Source of the DNA: Nitrobacter sp035546855
Lineage (GTDB): Bacteria > Pseudomonadota > Alphaproteobacteria > Rhizobiales > Xanthobacteraceae
DNA: 64,000 nt
Assembly (NCBI GenBank): GCA_035546855.1
Contig: DASZVY010000033.1
Span: forward strand, 66,206-130,205
Direction: 5' to 3'
This document shows, one piece after another, positions 48,808 through 58,632 of the stretch (positions are counted from its first letter, which is position 1; each line of letters opens with the position of its first letter). The notes under the pieces are model-generated. The model had not been told where the DNA came from, ran no database searches, and was given only the letters and a program-made list of their open reading frames with translations. Position numbers and translations under genes: made by a program.

Positions 48808-49609
48808 CGGATTCGCTGGAGTCGAGACTGGGCTTTGCCAGCGGCCGTTTGTCGCCCGCGTCGATGAAAGCGATCATCTCGGCAATCGCAGGGTCATCTC
48901 CGGCCATCGGCCGCACCCTGGCAAGGCGCTCGGCGAAAATGCCGGGACCGAAGAAAAGCGCGTCATAAAACGCTCGCACCGCATGCAGACGCGCCTTCGT
49001 GAACCTCCGCCGCCGCATACCGACGACGTTCAGGCCCTCCAGACGCGCGTGTTGTCCGGTCGCGAAAGCGTACGGAATGATGTCGCCGCGAACGCCTGTC
49101 ATTCCCGCAATCATTGCCTGCGATCCGATCCGCACGAATTGATGCACCGCCGTCAACCCGCCGATATAGACGAAATCGCCCACCTTGCAGTGGCCGCCCA
49201 AGGTCGCGGAGTTGGCGAAGATCGCGTCATTGCCGACCTGGCAGTCGTGACCGACATGGCTGTAGCTCATGAAAAACCCGCGCGCGCCAACGCGGGTCAC
49301 GCCGACGTCCTTGGGGCTGCCGACGTTCATCGTCACACTCTCGCGAATCGTGCAGCTTTCGCCGACCTCGAGGCGTGTCGGCTCGTCACGATAACCCAGA
49401 TCCTGCGGCGGGCCGCCGAGCGCGGCAAACGGATAAATCGTGCAGTTCGCACCGATGCTGGTGTGACCCGCGATCGACACATGGCTAACCAGGCGACAAT
49501 TCTCGCCGATCGTCACATGCGGGCCGACGACGCAGTAGGGCCCGATTTCGGTGCCCTCTCCGATCACGGCGCCATCAGCAACGCGGGCGGTGGAGTCGAT
49601 CCTGCTCAT
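48800..49609 (-). CDS. lpxA: UDP-N-acetylglucosamine acyltransferase
   Basis: 269-residue left-handed beta-helix enzyme, first committed step of lipid A. Hexapeptide repeats run from residue 2 to about 190 (VIGEGTEIGPYCVVGPHVTI and on). The catalytic His is in MSYSHVGHDCQVGND, followed by VHQFVRIGSQAMIAGMTGV, and a helical C-terminal domain (NVVGMRRRRF to the end). ATG 49609 overlaps the fabZ stop by one base (TGATG). Confidence 0.97.
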   Translation of the reverse strand: MSRIDSTARVADGAVIGEGTEIGPYCVVGPHVTIGENCRLVSHVSIAGHTSIGANCTIYPFAALGGPPQDLGYRDEPTRLEVGESCTIRESVTMNVGSPKDVGVTRVGARGFFMSYSHVGHDCQVGNDAIFANSATLGGHCKVGDFVYIGGLTAVHQFVRIGSQAMIAGMTGVRGDIIPYAFATGQHARLEGLNVVGMRRRRFTKARLHAVRAFYDALFFGPGIFAERLARVRPMAGDDPAIAEMIAFIDAGDKRPLAKPSLDSSESDE

Positions 49610-50067
49610 CAGTCCGTCAGCATTGCGCCGATGTCAGCTTCGGCGACAACGGCGCCGTCGACCTTGGCGTCGCCGTGAAACCACCACATGGTCTTGCGGC
49701 GGCCAAGGCTGCGCATGTGATACTCGATGGTATCGCCGGGCATGACCGGCTTCCGGAATTTGCATTTGTCGATGGTCAGGAAATAGACCGCCCGCGGCTT
49801 TTCGGTGCCTTCGACCGATTTGATTCCGATCACTCCGGCCGTCTGCGCCATCGCCTCGATCATCATCACGCCGGGATAGACCGGACGCTCGGGAAAATGC
49901 CCCGGAAAGGCCGGCTCGTTGATCGTCACGTTCTTGATGCCGATTCCGCTGTAGTCGCTTCGAATCTTGATGACGCGATCGATCAGCAGCATCGGAAAAC
50001 GATGAGGCAACGTCTTGAGAATCTCGTTGATGTCGACGAGCTCGATCCTGACCGGTGCTTCCTCCAT
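49609..50067 (-). CDS. fabZ: 3-hydroxyacyl-ACP dehydratase FabZ
   Basis: 152-residue hot-dog-fold dehydratase of fatty-acid elongation. It competes with LpxA/LpxD for 3-hydroxyacyl-ACP, which is why it sits between them. LPHRFPMLLIDRV is the N-terminal signature. Catalytic His57 is in PAFPGHFPERPVYPGV and Glu71 in MMIEAMAQ. ATG 50067 overlaps the lpxD stop by one base. Confidence 0.97.
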   Translation of the reverse strand: MEEAPVRIELVDINEILKTLPHRFPMLLIDRVIKIRSDYSGIGIKNVTINEPAFPGHFPERPVYPGVMMIEAMAQTAGVIGIKSVEGTEKPRAVYFLTIDKCKFRKPVMPGDTIEYHMRSLGRRKTMWWFHGDAKVDGAVVAEADIGAMLTD

Positions 50068-51155
50068 CAGCCTCGCCCTTCGCGTTCCGGTTTCGGCGGC
50101 GCCGAGCCGCCGCCCGGCGAACCGTCGCGCACCAGGCGCTCGACCGCAACGATTTCACGAAACCATTGCTTCGTGGGTTTCGCAAAGTGCCCGCCCCAGC
50201 GCCCGTTGGGGGGAATATCGTCCTTGACGGCGCTCATCGCCGTGACCTGCGCGCCATCGCCGATATGGAGATGGTTGTTAATGCCGACCTTGGCGCCCAG
50301 CGCGACATTGTCGCCGATGGTCAGGCTGCCCGCCAGTCCGATTTGGGCCGCCAGCAGGCAGCGCCGGCCGATGGTGACGTTGTGGCCGATCTGGACCTGA
50401 TTGTCGACCTTGGTCCCCTCCCCGATCACGGTGTCGCGCAGGCTACCCCGGTCGATGGTCGTTCCGGCGCCGATCTCGACGTCGTTCTGGATCAGCACAC
50501 GCCCGGTCTGCGGCACCTTGACGTGCCCCTCGGCGCCAAAGAAGACAAACCCGTAGCCATCCTGGCCGATATGGCAGCCTGGATGGATCAGGACATTATT
50601 TCCGATAAAAGCCGACTGGATGGTTGTTCCCGGCCCAACATCGCAATTGCGCCCGATCCGGACATTGGGGCCGATCACCGCGCCCGAGCCGACCACAGAC
50701 CCCGATCCGATCTCGACGCCGGGGCCGATCACCGCCAGCGGATCCACCACAACCCCATCCTCCAGACGCGCCGTCGGATGGATGACGGCCGATGGGGAAA
50801 TGCCGGAATTGTCGAACCATGATTGCGGGCGCAACGCATCTGCATGAAGGTGGCGCGCGATCGCCACGAACGCATGAAACGGGCGCTTTGCCCGCACCAC
50901 CGCGACATGGGCGGGAATGTCGGCTTCAAAGCGCTCGCTGACCAGGCAGGCACCGGCTTTCGTCGCAGCAAGCTGCTTCGCATATTTGTGGTTGTCGAAA
51001 AAGGCGAGATGCATCGGCCCGGCCTCGTCGAGCGAGGCAATGCCTGTAATCCGCTGATCGCCGCGAGACGCGTCGATCAGCTCCGCTTTTGCGAATACCG
51101 CAAGCTCGGCCAGCTTGAAGACAGGTGGCTGCTTAGAGAACGTCGGCTCTGCCAT
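50067..51155 (-). CDS. lpxD: UDP-3-O-acylglucosamine N-acyltransferase
   Basis: 362-residue third enzyme of lipid A synthesis. The N-terminal uridine-binding domain (about 1-110) is followed by a left-handed beta-helix of hexapeptide repeats (about 115-320). The catalytic region HIGQDGYGFVFFGAEGHVKV and VQIGHNVTIG carry the conserved His residues. A short Gly/Pro/Lys-rich tail ends the protein. ATG 51155 (MAEPTFS) is preceded by GGCGGGCGGA; an in-frame TTG at 51179 is less likely. It is 30 bp after bamA. Confidence 0.96.
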   Translation of the reverse strand: MAEPTFSKQPPVFKLAELAVFAKAELIDASRGDQRITGIASLDEAGPMHLAFFDNHKYAKQLAATKAGACLVSERFEADIPAHVAVVRAKRPFHAFVAIARHLHADALRPQSWFDNSGISPSAVIHPTARLEDGVVVDPLAVIGPGVEIGSGSVVGSGAVIGPNVRIGRNCDVGPGTTIQSAFIGNNVLIHPGCHIGQDGYGFVFFGAEGHVKVPQTGRVLIQNDVEIGAGTTIDRGSLRDTVIGEGTKVDNQVQIGHNVTIGRRCLLAAQIGLAGSLTIGDNVALGAKVGINNHLHIGDGAQVTAMSAVKDDIPPNGRWGGHFAKPTKQWFREIVAVERLVRDGSPGGGSAPPKPEREGRG

Positions 51156-51185
51156 TCCGCCCGCCGTTACGTTCGGCAACGCCGC

Positions 51186-53717
51186 TCAGAACGTCGTTCC
51201 GCCGCTGAACCGGAATTCCTGAACCTGGTCGTACTTGCTCTTAGTGACAGGCACCGCGTAATCGAAGCGAAGCGGGCCGAACGGGGATTGCCAGATCAAG
51301 CCGACACCGACCGAGCTGCGAACCAGCGTGCTGTCGTCATAGAGCATACCGCACCTGCAGGCCGCCGAATTGACCTCACCCGTCGCAGCGAAGGTGGTCG
51401 GTCCTTCATATCCCCAGAGCGAACCGGCATCCGCGAAGACCGCCCCCTTCAGGTTGACTTCCTTCGGCAGGAACCAGAACGGCATCTGCAGCTCAACCGA
51501 CGCGCCCCAATACTTGGTGCCGCCAAGCGCATCGCCGGTCAGCCCGAGGGTGCTGTAATTGGTGATGTCGCGCGGACCGATGCCGTTCGGCGCGAAGCCG
51601 CGAACGAGGTTCGGCCCCATCTGGAAGTCGTCCAGCATGCGGATGCCGTTCCAGCCGTCATCCTTGCCGACCGAGTTCAGGATACCGCCCTGCAGATGGA
51701 CCAATCCGACAATGTCGGAGACCAGCGGCTGATAGTACTTGGCATCGATCGCCGTGCGCAGGAAGCTGACGTCGCCGCCGACGCCCGCGAAATCCTGCTT
51801 GAAATCGATCAGGAGGCCGTCGGTCGGGTTCTTGTTGTTGTCGAGCGTGTTGTAGGTCAGCGTATAACCGATCATCGACGTGATGGTCGCGCCCTGCCCG
51901 AGCTCCCGGCGGATCGGGAGCGAGGATTCGCCATCGCCGTAACAGCCCCAGCCATACACGCCGGACGTTGTTGAATTGGTCGGATCAACGCCGCCCAGCA
52001 CCTGCTGAATATACGAAGGCGTCGGATTAAACGAACTGCCCGGGTTGTTGTTACAGTTCTGCATGTAGCTCGGCAGCGAGACTTCCTGCTGGTAGATCGA
52101 GTAACGGAGCTGCAGCGTCAGATCTTCGCGCAAGCCGAAGCCCAGCCGGGGGCTGAAGCCGATCGTCTTCATGTCGTAGGAGATGTAGCTGTTGGCGAGC
52201 TGCTCGCGCTGATAGAAGTCGAGACCCAGCGCGACCCGGTAATCCAGCAGATAAGGCTGGACGAACGACAGCGAATAACCGCGGGCGTACTGGCCGTATT
52301 GCACCGCCGCCTTCGCATACAGACCGCGGCCGAGGAAGTTGCGTTCCGAAACACTGACTTCCGCGAGTGCGCCGTCAGACGTGGAGTAACCACCCGAGAT
52401 CGAGAAGTTGCCGGTCGACTTGTCCTCGACGTCAACGTCGAGAATCACGCGGTCGCTCGACGAACCCGGCTGGGTCGTGATCTTCACGGTCTTGAAGAAG
52501 TCCAGGTTCTTCAGGCGGCGCTCGGCCCGGTCGACCAGTGCGCGGTTGTAGGCATCGCCCTCGGCAATGTCGAACTCACGGCGAATGACATAATCGCGGG
52601 TTCGGGTGTTGCCGTGGATATTGATGCGCTCGATATAGGTGCGCGGCCCTTCGTCGACCGAGAACACGATCGCGACCGTATGGGCATCGAAGTTGCGGTC
52701 GCCGCGCGGGCGAACGACGGCGAACGCAAAGCCGCGCCGCGAGGCCTCGATCTGCATGTCTTCGACGGATTTCTCGAGGGATTCGGCGTTGTAGACGGAG
52801 CCGACGCTGACGCGTGAGAAGCTGCGGAGCGAATTGGCGTCGAGACCCGGAACCGAGGACTCGAATTTGACCGACCCGACGCGATACTGCTGCCCTTCGT
52901 CGATCTTGAAGGTCACCAGGAACCCGTGCTTGTCGGGATCGTATTCCGTCAGGGCCGCGACGACCTGGACGTCGGCATATCCGTGCTTCAGGTAATAGCG
53001 GCGCAACAGGTCACGGTCGGCCTCGACGCGATCCGGATCGTACACGTCGCCGTTGCCGAGGAAGCTCAGCAGATTCGACTCGCGGGTCTTGATGACGTCC
53101 TTCAGGCGGTACGACGAGAAGGCGTGATTGCCGACGAATTCGATCGACTTGACGCCGGTTTTGCCGCCCTCGTTGATCACGAAGATGAGGTCGACGCGAT
53201 TGTTGGGCTGCTGAATGATCTCGGGATCGACACGGACATCGTAGCGGCCGGCATGACGGTAGATTTCAACGATGCGCTGCGTATCGGACTGGACCATCGG
53301 CCGGGAGAATGTCCCGCGCGGCTTGGACTGAATCTCGGCCGAGAGCTGCTCGTCCTTGATCTTCTTGTTACCCTCGAACGCCACGCGGTTAATGACGGGG
53401 TTTTCCACCACGCTGACGACGATCCGGCCCCCGACCCGGTTGATCTTCACGTCCTGGAACAGGCCGGTTTCGATCAAAGCCTTCAAGGCGTCATCGATGC
53501 TCGCCTGATCGAGGCGGCCGTTGGCGTCCGGCTTGAAGTAGGAGCGAATCGTATCGAGCTCGACACGACGGTTACCCTCGACGGAGATCGACGAGAGCGT
53601 CTGGGCGACCGCCGGCGAGGACAGCAGCGCAGCCGTCAACGAAACGGCAGCAGGCGCAACGGCCATGACCAGGGCGGCGAGCAGTCCCCCCCGCAACACT
53701 CGCATTCCAGACTTCAT
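51186..53717 (-). CDS. bamA: outer-membrane protein assembly factor BamA
   Basis: 843-residue Omp85 protein that inserts beta-barrel proteins into the outer membrane. A signal peptide (1-39, ending AVA before QTLSS) is followed by five POTRA domains (about 40-395; for example ISSISVEGNRRVE-type starts and KSIEFVGNHAFSS), then a 16-strand barrel. The barrel has the conserved loop-6 motif VRGF (LVRGFAPNGIGPRD), and the chain ends in aromatic Phe (SGGTTF), the expected C-terminal barrel signal. ATG 53717 is followed by another ATG at 53705. A Cys-containing extracellular loop (MQNCNNN ... YGWGCYGDG) and a CRCG segment are notable. Confidence 0.96.
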   Translation of the reverse strand: MKSGMRVLRGGLLAALVMAVAPAAVSLTAALLSSPAVAQTLSSISVEGNRRVELDTIRSYFKPDANGRLDQASIDDALKALIETGLFQDVKINRVGGRIVVSVVENPVINRVAFEGNKKIKDEQLSAEIQSKPRGTFSRPMVQSDTQRIVEIYRHAGRYDVRVDPEIIQQPNNRVDLIFVINEGGKTGVKSIEFVGNHAFSSYRLKDVIKTRESNLLSFLGNGDVYDPDRVEADRDLLRRYYLKHGYADVQVVAALTEYDPDKHGFLVTFKIDEGQQYRVGSVKFESSVPGLDANSLRSFSRVSVGSVYNAESLEKSVEDMQIEASRRGFAFAVVRPRGDRNFDAHTVAIVFSVDEGPRTYIERINIHGNTRTRDYVIRREFDIAEGDAYNRALVDRAERRLKNLDFFKTVKITTQPGSSSDRVILDVDVEDKSTGNFSISGGYSTSDGALAEVSVSERNFLGRGLYAKAAVQYGQYARGYSLSFVQPYLLDYRVALGLDFYQREQLANSYISYDMKTIGFSPRLGFGLREDLTLQLRYSIYQQEVSLPSYMQNCNNNPGSSFNPTPSYIQQVLGGVDPTNSTTSGVYGWGCYGDGESSLPIRRELGQGATITSMIGYTLTYNTLDNNKNPTDGLLIDFKQDFAGVGGDVSFLRTAIDAKYYQPLVSDIVGLVHLQGGILNSVGKDDGWNGIRMLDDFQMGPNLVRGFAPNGIGPRDITNYSTLGLTGDALGGTKYWGASVELQMPFWFLPKEVNLKGAVFADAGSLWGYEGPTTFAATGEVNSAACRCGMLYDDSTLVRSSVGVGLIWQSPFGPLRFDYAVPVTKSKYDQVQEFRFSGGTTF

Positions 53718-53889
53718 GCGCACGGCGCCCTTATCATTCCAATGCCGGCCCGCACCCCAGCGAACCGGCAGATTCCCATTTTTCTGCATCGCTTGTAGCC
53801 AATTTTGCCAAGAGGGCAAACGACCTTTCGCAATGCAATTTCAATTTAACTCCAAGACGTTGCCTATCCGCCACGCCCCATTTCGCGAC

Positions 53890-55041
53890 TCACGAGCCCG
53901 CCAGGTGCAGAATGTCGTTGTAGGTCGCGAATACCATCAGCATCAATACGAGGCCCAACCCGATCCGGAATCCCATTTCCTGCGCGCGCTCCGACAGCGC
54001 GCGGCCCCGGATAGCCTCGACCGCATAGAACAAAAGGTGACCTCCATCGAGCAGCGGGACCGGGAAAAGGTTCAAAAGCCCGATGGATATCGACAGGACC
54101 GCAGACAGATGGATCAGAGCTGCGAGGCCGATGGTGGCGACCTGTCCGGAAATTTGTGCAATGCGAAGCGGCCCTCCGACTTGATCCGCCGCCTCCCGGC
54201 CGCTGAAAATGCCGCCGATATAGGACAGGGTCCGGTCCACGACGAACCAGGTTTCCTTGACGCCGAGCCACAGCGCCGTGGCGGGGTCGACGCGTTCGGT
54301 CACAACGTCCTGCGGCGACGTCGCACGGGTGATTCCAAGAATGCCCAGCCGCTGGACGTTCCCGAACCGATCCTTGATCTCCCGGAGTTGCGGCGTACCC
54401 TGCAGGTGAACCACGGAATTTCCGCGCTTCACGTCGAACCTGAGCGTCTCCCCGGCCCGCACGCTGACGAAGCGCTGCATATCCATAAAGCTGTCGATCT
54501 TGTCGCCGTTGATGGCGAGCACCACGTCGCCGGGCTTGAACCCGGCCGTTTCCGCAGCGCTCCCCGCCTGCACCACATCGACCCGCGCGCTGGTGCTGGG
54601 CTTGCCGAAAAACGTGAACAGGCCGGTGAAGATGACGATCGCGAGAATGAAATTGGCGATCGGTCCGGCGGCGACGATCGCGGCGCGGGCACCGACTTTC
54701 TTGTAGTGGAAACTGTCCTTGCGCTCCTCCTCCGTCATCGATGCCAGCGCGGCGCTCGACGGAGTGCTGGCTTCGCTGTCGTCGCCGAAGAACTTGACGT
54801 AGCCGCCGAGCGGAATCGCGGAAATCTTCCAGCGCGTGCCATGCCGGTCATTGAAGCCCGCAAGCTCGGGGCCGAATCCCAGCGAGAAGGTCAGAACCTT
54901 CACGCCGGTCCAGCGCGCGACCAGAAAGTGGCCGAGTTCGTGGAAGAAAACGACGATGGTCAGGACAAACAGGAAAGGAACGACGTAACCGAGCACGCCA
55001 TGGGTTAACGCGTTGAAACCGTGCAGAAAAAGGTCGGCCAT
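53890..55041 (-). CDS. rseP: site-2 membrane zinc protease RseP
   Basis: 383-residue intramembrane metalloprotease that cleaves anti-sigma factors in envelope stress. The zinc site HELGH (His34, Glu35, His38) is in the first membrane helix, and the third ligand region FPVPLLDGGHLLFY is near residue 330. One PDZ domain lies between (about 135-225, SAAETAGFKPGDVVLAING). E. coli RseP has two PDZ domains; only one is evident here. ATG 55041 follows GAGGGGAA. A 172-bp gap separates it from bamA, which may have an extra promoter. Confidence 0.95.
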   Translation of the reverse strand: MADLFLHGFNALTHGVLGYVVPFLFVLTIVVFFHELGHFLVARWTGVKVLTFSLGFGPELAGFNDRHGTRWKISAIPLGGYVKFFGDDSEASTPSSAALASMTEEERKDSFHYKKVGARAAIVAAGPIANFILAIVIFTGLFTFFGKPSTSARVDVVQAGSAAETAGFKPGDVVLAINGDKIDSFMDMQRFVSVRAGETLRFDVKRGNSVVHLQGTPQLREIKDRFGNVQRLGILGITRATSPQDVVTERVDPATALWLGVKETWFVVDRTLSYIGGIFSGREAADQVGGPLRIAQISGQVATIGLAALIHLSAVLSISIGLLNLFPVPLLDGGHLLFYAVEAIRGRALSERAQEMGFRIGLGLVLMLMVFATYNDILHLAGS

Positions 55042-55085
55042 TCAGTTCCCCTCGCGCAGAGCCGGCTGGCCCTGTCCCCAACGCC

Positions 55086-56309
55086 CTACGATGCCTTTAA
55101 GGCAATTTGAGGCAAGAGGGAGGCAGCCATATTTCGCGCACTATGGTCAACGGCGATCGCGTCGTCGGCCGATGACAGCGGCGCCAGATTGCCGGCTCGG
55201 ATCCAGCCATTCAATGTCGCGTCGACGAGCCGCGCAATCGCCCCGAACCTGATCTTCTCGGCGATGAAGGCCGCAACGGCGACCTCGTTCGCCGCGTTGA
55301 AGACGGTCGTGGCGCCGTTCCCGGTTCGCAGCGCCTCGAAGGCCAACCGCAGTCCCGGGAAACGCTCGAAATCCGGCGCCTCGAAGGTCAGTTGTCCGAT
55401 CTTCGCCAGATCGAGCTTGGCGGCAGGTCCCTCGATCCGTTCCGGCCATCCAAGGCAGTTCGCGATCGGCGTGCGCATATCGGGGGTTCCGAGCTGCGCG
55501 ATCACGGAGCGATCCGAGAACTCGACCATGCCGTGGATAATCGATTGCGGGTGGACGAGCACATCGATCTCATCGGGTGTCAATGCAAACAGGCAGGCGG
55601 CTTCGATCACCTCGAGCCCCTTGTTCATCATCGAGGCGGAATCGATGGTGATCTTCTGACCCATGCTCCAGTTCGGATGCTTCAGGGCTTGCGCCAGCGT
55701 CGCCCGCTCGATATCGGCGGGCGCCCAGGTCCGGAACGGCCCACCCGATGCAGTGATGATGACCCGCGTAAGTTCGTCGCGATTGCCCGAGGCGAGCGCC
55801 TGAAACAGCGCGTTATGTTCGGAGTCCGCCGGCAGGATACAGGCCCCGGCCCTCGCCGCGCGTTCCATGAAAAAATCGCCGGCGCAGACAAGGCACTCCT
55901 TGTTGGCGAGCGCGATCGTTGCTCCGCGGTCGACCGCAGCCAGCGCAGGCTTCAATCCGGCTGCGCCGCTGACCGCAGCCATCAGCCAATCCGCGGGACG
56001 CGAGCCGGCTTCAATGATCGCGGCCTCGCCAGCACCGCATTCGATACCTGTCCCAGCCAGCGCATCTTTCAACTCGTCAAATCGGTTCGGATCGGCAACG
56101 GCCGCGAAACGTGCATTGAATTCCCGCGCCAGCTTGGCGAGCCCCGGAACATTGGAATTTGCGGTCAGCGCTTCAACGCGATAGCGGTCCGGCGCAGCGC
56201 GCAGCAAATCCATCGTGCTGTCGCCGATCGATCCGGTCGCACCCAGGACCGTCACTGTCCTGACGCCCGCCTGTGCGGGCTTGTTATTTTTAAGGGGAAC
56301 AGCGCTCAT
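55086..56309 (-). CDS. dxr: 1-deoxy-D-xylulose-5-phosphate reductoisomerase
   Basis: 407-residue NADPH enzyme, first committed step of the MEP isoprenoid pathway, upstream in metabolism of UppS, which is encoded three genes earlier in the block. It shows VTVLGATGSIGDSTMDLL (NADPH loop), IALANKECLVCAGDFF, LPADSEHNALFQAL with the metal ligands, the flexible loop KHPNWSMGQKITIDSASMMN, and NAANEVAVAAF. ATG 56309 is 3 bp after cdsA. Confidence 0.97.
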   Translation of the reverse strand: MSAVPLKNNKPAQAGVRTVTVLGATGSIGDSTMDLLRAAPDRYRVEALTANSNVPGLAKLAREFNARFAAVADPNRFDELKDALAGTGIECGAGEAAIIEAGSRPADWLMAAVSGAAGLKPALAAVDRGATIALANKECLVCAGDFFMERAARAGACILPADSEHNALFQALASGNRDELTRVIITASGGPFRTWAPADIERATLAQALKHPNWSMGQKITIDSASMMNKGLEVIEAACLFALTPDEIDVLVHPQSIIHGMVEFSDRSVIAQLGTPDMRTPIANCLGWPERIEGPAAKLDLAKIGQLTFEAPDFERFPGLRLAFEALRTGNGATTVFNAANEVAVAAFIAEKIRFGAIARLVDATLNGWIRAGNLAPLSSADDAIAVDHSARNMAASLLPQIALKAS

Positions 56310-56312
56310 ACC

Positions 56313-57164
56313 TCACCAAACCACAAGTGCGCGGCCGAGGCTATGTGCGTCGCCGCGTAAAAATCCGAAAAGAGCAGCCATGACAATGGCTGCAACGAAA
56401 CCATCAAGACGGTCGAGCAATCCGCCGTGTCCGGGAATGAGCTGACTCGAATCCTTCACGCCGAAACGCCTCTTGACCGCTGATTCAAACAGATCGCCCA
56501 GTTGCGACGCAATCGACAAACCAGCTCCGAGCAACAGCAGCGGAACCACCTTGCCGACGCCGAAGGCCGCGAATCCAGCAGCAACGACAAGGCTTCCGAT
56601 GAATCCGCCGACCGCGCCGGCCCACGTCTTCTTCGGACTGACGCGAGGCCATAGCTTGGGCCCGCCGATTGCACGTCCTGCAAAATACCCGCCGCTATCG
56701 GCCGCCCAGACCACCAACAGCACGAAAATCAGGGCGGCGAAGCCATAGGCGTCGTCGAGACGCACCAGCGCCGACGCCAACCCCGCTGCGGCGGCGTAAC
56801 AAAATCCGAGCGCGGACCAAAGACGCTCACGTTGCGCCAACGCGGCAATCGCAACAAGGCCGATCGCCAGCACAATCAACGCGTCGTCACCGCGCCCGAG
56901 CGCCAGACATAGCCCGGATACCGCGAGCGCCGAAGCGCCCGCGGCAACCGTCCACATCTCCTGCACCGCGCCAACGATCGCCAGCCATTCGGCAAAAAGG
57001 CCGATGGTCACGAGCACGACGAGGCCGATCCACAACGGTCCGCCCACCCAGGCGATCACGAGGGCAAGCGGCGCGAGAACCAGCGCGACAACGATACGCG
57101 TCACCAGATTGCGCGAGCCCTGATCGGCTGCGGGTGTCCTGTCCCCCTCGTTCACGCTGGTCAC
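56313..57164 (-). CDS. cdsA: phosphatidate cytidylyltransferase
   Basis: 283-residue polytopic enzyme making CDP-diacylglycerol for all membrane phospholipids. About eight hydrophobic helices run from residue 20 onwards. The C-terminal signature is complete: SAVKRRFGVKDSSQLIPGHG, then GLLDRLDG. The start is GTG 57164 overlapping the uppS stop as GTGA, so the two are translationally coupled. Confidence 0.95.
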   Translation of the reverse strand: MTSVNEGDRTPAADQGSRNLVTRIVVALVLAPLALVIAWVGGPLWIGLVVLVTIGLFAEWLAIVGAVQEMWTVAAGASALAVSGLCLALGRGDDALIVLAIGLVAIAALAQRERLWSALGFCYAAAAGLASALVRLDDAYGFAALIFVLLVVWAADSGGYFAGRAIGGPKLWPRVSPKKTWAGAVGGFIGSLVVAAGFAAFGVGKVVPLLLLGAGLSIASQLGDLFESAVKRRFGVKDSSQLIPGHGGLLDRLDGFVAAIVMAALFGFLRGDAHSLGRALVVW

Positions 57165-57919
57165 GATCCGGTTTTCGCGGCCAGTCCACCGAAGCGGCGC
57201 TCGCGCCGGGCATATTCGGCGATCGCGCCTTCGAGCGCGGTCTTGTCAAAGTCCGGCCAGTGCGTCGGGACGAAGACGAACTCGCTGTAAGCCGCCTGCC
57301 ACATCAGGAAATTCGACAGCCGCTGTTCGCCGCTGGTACGGATAATGAGGTCGGGATCCGGGATATCCGGCGCGTCCAGATAACGGCCGAGGGCGTCCTC
57401 ATCGATGCTCGCCGGATCGCGCTTGCCCTCTGCAACCTCGCGGGCAAGCCGCTGCGCCGCGTTCGCGATCTCCTGCCGCGATCCATAGTTGAACGCGACC
57501 ACAAGCGTGAGGCGCGTGTTGTCCTTGGTGAGATCTTCCGCCTCGGTCAGAAGCGCGCAGATATCCGGCTCGAGCCCTGCGCGTTCACCGATCACGCGCA
57601 CACGCACGCCATCGCGATGCAGCGAGGCCAAATCGTTGCGGATAAAGCGCCGCAACAAACCAAACAGATCGCCGATCTCGGTGGCGGGTCTCGACCAGTT
57701 CTCGGAGCTGAAGGAAAAGATCGTCAGATAGCGGATGCCGAGTTCATGAGCTGCCCGCACGACCCGTCGGAGCGCTTCGACGCCGCGCCGGTGCCCTTCG
57801 GCACGCGGCAACCCACGCGCGGCCGCCCACCTGCCGTTGCCATCCATGATGATCGCGACATGCGCGGGCGCATCGGATCGACCCGATCCCTGTGTTGCTG
57901 GCGCAGCGGCATTCGACAT
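57161..57919 (-). CDS. uppS: undecaprenyl diphosphate synthase
   Basis: 252-residue cis-prenyltransferase making the C55 carrier for peptidoglycan and LPS. Catalytic Asp26 is in AIIMDGNGRWA. FSFSSENWSRP and DLIIRTSGEQRLSNFLMWQ are the other conserved regions, followed by EFVFVPTHWPDFD. ATG 57919 (MSNAAAPA) is chosen; a longer frame to 57982 lacks the family start. It is 84 bp after frr. Confidence 0.96.
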   Translation of the reverse strand: MSNAAAPATQGSGRSDAPAHVAIIMDGNGRWAAARGLPRAEGHRRGVEALRRVVRAAHELGIRYLTIFSFSSENWSRPATEIGDLFGLLRRFIRNDLASLHRDGVRVRVIGERAGLEPDICALLTEAEDLTKDNTRLTLVVAFNYGSRQEIANAAQRLAREVAEGKRDPASIDEDALGRYLDAPDIPDPDLIIRTSGEQRLSNFLMWQAAYSEFVFVPTHWPDFDKTALEGAIAEYARRERRFGGLAAKTGS

Positions 57920-58003
57920 CAGGTCAGTCCAGTTGATGCGAGCGATCCTTCGGATCCGACATTGCAAAGATACCGGCGGCAACGGGATGGTGAAATTGGA
58001 CCA

Positions 58004-58567
58004 TTAGACGGTGAGGATTTCCTTTTCCTTGCCCGCCAGCAATTGATCGATCTCGGCGATCACGGCATCGGTCGCCTTCTGAACGTCGCTATCAAAACGC
58101 TTCTGATCGTCCTCGGATATCTCATGCGCCTTTTCAAGCTTCTTGACGGTGTCGAGGCCATCCCGGCGAACGTGGCGCACCGCAACCTTGGCTGCTTCCG
58201 CATATTTGTGCGCCACCTTCACCAGTTCCTTGCGCCGCTCCTCATTGAGTTCCGGAATGCGCAGCCGCAGCACCTGGCCTTCGGTCGCCGGGCTCAACCC
58301 GAGATTGGAGTCGACGATTGCCTTTTCAACGGCCTTGACCATGGTCTTGTCCCACACCTGCACGGACAAAAGACGCGGCTCCGGCACGCTGATCGTCGCC
58401 ACCTGATTGAGCGGCATGTGACTGCCGTAAGCATCGACCTGCACCGGATCCAGCATGGACGCCGCGGCGCGGCCGGTCCGCAGGCCACCGAGCTCGTGCT
58501 TGAGCGCCTGAATGGCACCCTGCATCCGGCGCTTCAGCTCGTTGATGTCGAAATTTCCTGACGCCAT
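58004..58567 (-). CDS. frr: ribosome recycling factor
   Basis: 187-residue factor that splits post-termination ribosomes with EF-G. Three long helices form domain I; LRTGRAAASMLDPVQVDAYG and PLNQVATISVPEPRLLSVQ begin the domain II region, and IPELNEERRKELVKVAHKYA is the conserved helix start. Full length. ATG 58567 is 65 bp after pyrH, the usual neighbour. Confidence 0.97.
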   Translation of the reverse strand: MASGNFDINELKRRMQGAIQALKHELGGLRTGRAAASMLDPVQVDAYGSHMPLNQVATISVPEPRLLSVQVWDKTMVKAVEKAIVDSNLGLSPATEGQVLRLRIPELNEERRKELVKVAHKYAEAAKVAVRHVRRDGLDTVKKLEKAHEISEDDQKRFDSDVQKATDAVIAEIDQLLAGKEKEILTV

Positions 58568-58632
58568 GTCACTCTCCTCCGGATACGTCCACTTCAGGCC
58601 GACGAGCGCGGACCATCCAGCGCATCGCGGGA

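Noticed and set aside
53718..53889. Possible small RNA or promoter in the rseP-bamA gap
   Set aside because: A weak TTTGCC/GGCAAA hairpin and loose -35-like hexamers only; not enough to call.
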